From: Elysia crispata
Taxonomy: Eukaryota; Mollusca; Gastropoda; Plakobranchidae
Assembly (NCBI GenBank): GCA_033675545.1
Contig: JAWDGP010005301.1
Span: 625,001-689,000, forward strand
Length of the DNA stretch: 64,000 nt
Reading direction: 5' to 3'
The translations under genes were made by a program, and so were the position numbers. Shown piece after piece: positions 59,687-64,000 of this stretch. Under the pieces are notes generated by a model. That model saw only the letters and a program-made list of their open reading frames with translations, did not search any database and was not told where the DNA came from. How positions within the stretch are numbered: the stretch's first letter is position 1; every line of letters begins with the position of its first letter.

Positions 59687-59875
59687 CATGCAGTTCTTGT
59701 GCACGTCAATGCTTCAGTGTTCCGGATCTTTTTCTTACCTGTCCATGACTATCTCTAGCTTAAGGCTCGGAAGTATCTCTTCCAGTTTCTCTTCGTGGTC
59801 TTTAAGTTCAGGTCTTTGCATCTCCGCCTTTTGTGATCTCTAATCATGATATCATGATCAGAATTATTATAAAAA
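59687..59875. repeat. ~200 bp repeat, copy 2 of 3
   Basis: CTGATCCATGCAGTTCTTG, CGGATCTTTTTCTTA, GGAAGTATCTCTTCCAG and CAGGTCTTTGC in the same order as the other copies; ends near the palindrome ATCATGATATCATGAT (59845-59860). Confidence 0.65.
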
Positions 59876-60770
59876 TGGAGAAAACAAATTGAAAAAGAAA
59901 ATACAAAAAACATTTTCATTCAAATTGTGTGTCTTTGAAGTATTGAAAAGAAATGGGATTATTTGTCAGAAAATATTTTTTTATGCTGGAAAACAAAGCG
60001 TCTAAGCTAAAAGCAGGAAAAGGGTATCTTAACTAATTCAGTTTATAAAAGCCCTGGCTGGGAAGGAAGAATTCACCATGTTTTCATTAGTACTACATCA
60101 AAGTAAAAATGACAGGAGAAAAAAAAATACCGTCTTTTTAAGTGATTTCTGAGGTTTCGTAGGAAAGGCTTACGGCGTGATATTTTTAGACTGACCGACA
60201 TTATTTGCATAAACTCCTCCCACCCAGCGGTAGGTAGCAGAATCGCTTTTCGCAAACTTGCTAGCCCTCTCACCGTGGACGTAACTGTTATGTATTTGTT
60301 ACATGATGACTGCCAGCGATGCTCTAATGCTACCGGTACTGAGTGCTAGCCTGGACCAGGTGCAAGCGCGCTATGGAGAGTGTGTTTCCACTGCTCCAAT
60401 GCATGCTCACACAGTTACATTACATAACGATCACATGATCCGAGACAGTTATGTCAGCAGCAGCAGCAGATTTCACTGGTCTCAACATCGGACCAGACTG
60501 ACCAGGCCTAACGCTCGCTTGCGGCTTCCGATGTAAACAACGCAGGCCGATTTACACACATCACTAGGGAAACCACGTGTTTGTTACGTTATGACTCATG
60601 CTTACGGTACGTAACTCAATCTGCGAAACATGGCTATTGTAGATGGGAAGAAGTTGAAGGGTCCAAGATTCTTCTCAGAGGTGTAGCTGCCCTATCTGTA
60701 ATTGTTGTGGACTGTAGCTGACCTGGTCTTTTTTTTCTTTTTTTTTTGTGTTGACAGCATTAAAGTCTTT
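59876..60770. other. intergenic with a CpG-richer patch
   Basis: 60170-60620 is richer in G+C and CpG than its surroundings. A 77-codon open frame at 60303-60536 lies in it, but the peptide is not recognised and no splice partner is seen. A promoter or first exon is possible but not supported. Confidence 0.35.
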
Positions 60771-60925
60771 TTCCTGCAGATCCTGATCCAAGTAGTCCAG
60801 TACGCCTGATAGTTTCTGTCAAGCGATCTTTTTCTTATTGACATGTTGTCCTCTGGTCATGGTGATCTCTAGTGAAAGGGTCCGAAGTATCTCTTCCAAC
60901 TGCGAAACTTTTAGTCTTTGCTACA
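60771..60925. repeat. ~200 bp repeat, copy 3 of 3
   Basis: CTGATCCAAGTAGTCC, CGATCTTTTTCTTATTGACA and CCGAAGTATCTCTTCCAA match copy 2 in order and spacing. Confidence 0.65.
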
Positions 60926-61161
60926 TACATATACATTTTTTTTACAGTTTGTATTTCTAATTTATATATGTGAATATCCTTGGGTGGTTTCTTGTTCTGG
61001 TTTTTGTGTTATACGAAAGCATAAAGCCGAAAGCTCACGTGTTTTGTTTTGTTTTGTAAATTTGGGAGCTGCGCTCTCCTTTTTCTTTTTCTTTTTTTTT
61101 TTTTACTGTGCTTCACAGCTATTCACAAATCTTCACTGCGACATTCAGTTTGAATTGACCT

Positions 61162-61243
<82 letters not shown>

Positions 61244-61262
61244 GCCACTACTGCTGCTGCTG

Positions 61263-61329
<67 letters not shown>
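61162..61329. repeat. (TAC)n microsatellite with a CTG block
   Basis: ACT/CTA triplets with a CTGCTGCTGCTG block at 61250-61262; same triplet sense and same CTG admixture as the array at 10538. Confidence 0.95.
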
Positions 61330-64000
61330 CATTGTGTCAACTCTGAACTTTATCATTTAGCTATTTGCTACATTTAGGATGTTTTAATATTGTTGCAAAG
61401 TGTGCTTTTGGATTAAACAAAGTATTACTCTGTTCTAACTGCGACAAAAAGTTACAAGAAATAAATCACTATAAACCTTCATATGCAACGATTTGGATGA
61501 CTTGGCCTGGAGTTGGGGAAGCTTTGGATTGAGCACAAGTTAGGAAAAGTGTGTCACAATATTTACGCTGTTGTCTACCTCCTGCAAGCGTCTTATTTTT
61601 CTAGCCCCATCCAACGTTGAGACGGTGTTAAAGGGGAAAAACCCAGCTTCAAGTGATAGAAGGTCAACTTCCTTGACAAACACAGACATCAATTGTACAC
61701 GCACACACATACACACAAATGGCCTTTTGGACAAGTGAACATGACGTTCTCAGCTATGACATTGCTGTGCTCCGTTGTACATCTTTGTACTGTGAGCACG
61801 TTGCCGTGCCATCAGGCCATCGGCAGCGCGGTGTAAGTTCAGAACTTGGTATTCGAATCAAGACGTAGACTCAAGATTAAGATTTATACTTAGATTTAAA
61901 GTGATATACAAGTCAATGGCCGGATTATATTGAGGTAAACATGTTGTGCAATGTCCCTAAAATAAAATACTTTACCTTTCGAAATGCAGACCGAGATCTA
62001 TAAGAAAAATTGTACATACACTGACCTAGATAAACATTCTGATCTAAACTAAAGACCTTTGTGACCAGTTTCCCTCTGGATTCTTTATTTCTTTCATTCT
62101 AAATTAAGAAATCGGCAGATTATCAAGGCGTGCATTTAGGCGTATACCATGCGGTGTATTGATGGGCTGTTGGTGGGCTGCAATTCAGCAGGACATGGCT
62201 GCGCTGAACTATTGTGATTGATTTTCGGTATTGTTGTAGATATCGGCCCGTCTCATCCTAAGCTTTCAAATTGTATGATTCTTAATGATGTTGAATTGTG
62301 AAGGCTTTATTCGCTGCAAATAAATATTTTTCAAGATATAAGCGTTTTTGTGTCGCTCTAAAATTCCAGTAAACTACAAGTTTCGATTTCGTCGGGAAAC
62401 GTTCAATTATGAAGCCTAGCGTGAGTGGGCTGAAATCTGCAAAGTTTCCTGATTTGCACATTCAGTTCTTGATCGTTCTTGACTCGAAGTATAGACATAC
62501 AATCCTAAAATAATAATTCAATCGTATCTTCTAGTTATTTAAATGGGTTGCTAAAATGCCCTTAAAGTTTGTTGATTTCAATCTGGAAAGTATTCTGTTA
62601 ACTATTGTAGATCTAAATCGGTATTCAAGATATCCCAAAGCCAATCCTTTAAATGACTAAGCTGTTAAGATATCATAGCCTTTAGGTGTCTGATACAGCT
62701 ACCATCTCGTTTCAAAAACCTAAAATCTGTCTCCTAGCTTACTTTCATAATTTCTGATTTTAATTTCTGGTCGCATGATTCCCATTTCTCCATCTCATTC
62801 TCTTATTTCTTAATGTAAATCATCTTTCTGCCCTCCATCCAGGGAAAGTCCTAAGGTCAGCAACAAAGAGCAGTTAGAAATTCCTCAAATATCTAGGTAG
62901 TCTCCCAGTGAGTATCTTGAACATGAATTGTACATTGCCTATCTTTCTCGTTCTCCATCCTTGCTTTTGAAATCAAGACTGAAAATAGTGTAGAATCAAG
63001 TTTTTTGTTGAGGTCAAAATTATTAACAAAGACATGGCAATTTGCATCTCTATCAATAAATTATAACTAAGTTCCTTGTCAGCACTTAGAGATATGTTTC
63101 TTTTTTCTTTACTTTTGCAAGATATATGCCTATCCTCATAAGATTAAAAGAATCTGTGTCTTACATGCGACACATTTTCAAAATCTGAAGTATGAATATG
63201 GGGGGAAAACTTGTGAGGATATTGGTATCTCTGCCACTTCTATTTTGGCAAGGTTATTATTTACACCTGATTGAACTGCACTGGTACCTATATTTACAAA
63301 GTGGTTTTGGATTATAAGATATCATTCTGCAGCTTGACACTTGTATCTCTGACTTACATATATACTTTGTCTAATTACTTTACAAAAAGCAATTTACCCG
63401 AGTATCACTTTGATATATAGTATATACTGTTTCTCCTTTTTTTAAAAGGTGTTTGGTGTTCTACATCAGTAACTACAACACTGATTGTATTATTATCCAC
63501 CTCTTCACCAACATGCTTTCTTCAGTAGAGCTTGTGGTGTTAGTCTATGTATTATTATTTTAAAAATGTGCATTATCTGCACTTATATTGATATCTCTGC
63601 TCTTTACTGCCATGCTTTCTTCAATAATGCTTGTGAGGTTAGTCTATGTATTGATATAAAAATGTCTCTTAGTCTTACCTGCACTTATATTAAGATCTTT
63701 AACTCTTATGCATTGTGCTTTCATCAGAAATTTTGGTGAAACCAGTTCTTAAGCATGCTTATGTTTACATAAAGTTGATCCTATTTGAATCGTGCATAAT
63801 TTTTTATAATACCTCTCTTGAAAAATACATTAGTGTCTTTCCGTCAGCACTCTAGAGAGTGTTATATAAACAATAAGCTTTTTTTCACTAAGCTGCGAAT
63901 GTATCGAACTGTATCTCGGCGATGACTGTGGTATTGTGCTTACCTTTATCTTGCCCACATTTTTAGGTCATGTTTTTGTCTCTTCTCCTTTTGCCTTATT
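61330..64000. other. intergenic, nothing coding recognised
   Basis: A+T-rich with short open frames only. Near its end lies a 99 bp duplication (63512-63710). Confidence 0.5.
63512..63710. repeat. 99 bp imperfect tandem duplication
   Basis: CATGCTTTCTTCA starts at 63512 and 63611. Both units continue with GCTTGTG-GTTAGTCTATGTATT and end in CTGCACTTATATT-type wording. Confidence 0.8.

Noticed and set aside
60303..60536. 77-codon open frame in a CpG-richer patch
   Set aside because: Peptide not recognised, no splice partner and no good start context; kept only as a note on the region.

Overview
The window looks like nuclear DNA of an invertebrate animal, most likely a gastropod mollusc. This is inferred from intron-rich genes with GT/AG splice sites, high A+T content, K02A2.6-like Ty3/gypsy retroelements, many microsatellites and scattered TCTAGATCTAGA-type runs (starts of the window, 39187-39211). 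Nothing bacterial or viral in layout is seen: no operons, no ribosome binding sites, no CRISPR array, no rRNA or tRNA gene that I can support.

Region by region. (1) 1-10135: the last seven exons, introns and 3' UTR of one well-supported gene, a membrane-bound bZIP transcription factor of the CREB3/CREB3L family (plus strand; first exon lies to the left of the window). The exons join in phase to 498 residues: acidic N-terminus with an HCF-1-binding-type motif, conserved pre-basic region, bZIP, one transmembrane helix, a site-1-protease RxxL site and a luminal tail. (2) 10136-18552: microsatellites, a truncated gypsy integrase with an LTR-like palindrome, a degenerate ~200 bp repeat, and a five-copy 59 bp minisatellite whose unit carries a hairpin and a TGACGT half-site. 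(3) 18553-36536: three head-to-tail copies of a ~5.96-6.07 kb module. Each carries the same dead Ty3/gypsy gag-pol remnant on the minus strand. The second and third copies are nearly identical and share inactivating mutations that the first lacks. (4) 36537-44723: mostly anonymous A+T-rich DNA with a possible first exon at 36695, a 41 bp minisatellite with higher-order structure, and a cluster of CCCGGATTT palindromes. (5) 44724-46009: a small plus-strand gene of three exons in consistent phase, product not recognised. (6) 46010-50191: a fossil non-LTR retrotransposon, a 711 bp inverted-repeat element (MITE-like) and a fragment of the same family.

(7) 50200-59006 is the most unusual part: a large palindromic island. 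Its two arms are diverged inverted copies of each other, each with an outward-facing mini-ORF with parts of a CxxC...CxxC zinc ribbon and a ~60-64 bp satellite. Between them lie a Gag/ORF1-like reading frame and a ~3.5 kb array of 54 bp units. That array flips orientation near both ends. It resembles a foldback-type composite element, but I cannot name a known family. (8) 59007-64000: partial duplications of the island, a three-copy ~200 bp repeat, a (TAC)n array and otherwise featureless sequence.

The two genes appear unrelated in function. The rest of the window is dominated by repeat amplification at many scales: 2-3 bp, 41 bp, 54 bp, 59 bp, 60-64 bp, 92 bp, 99 bp, ~200 bp and 6 kb.
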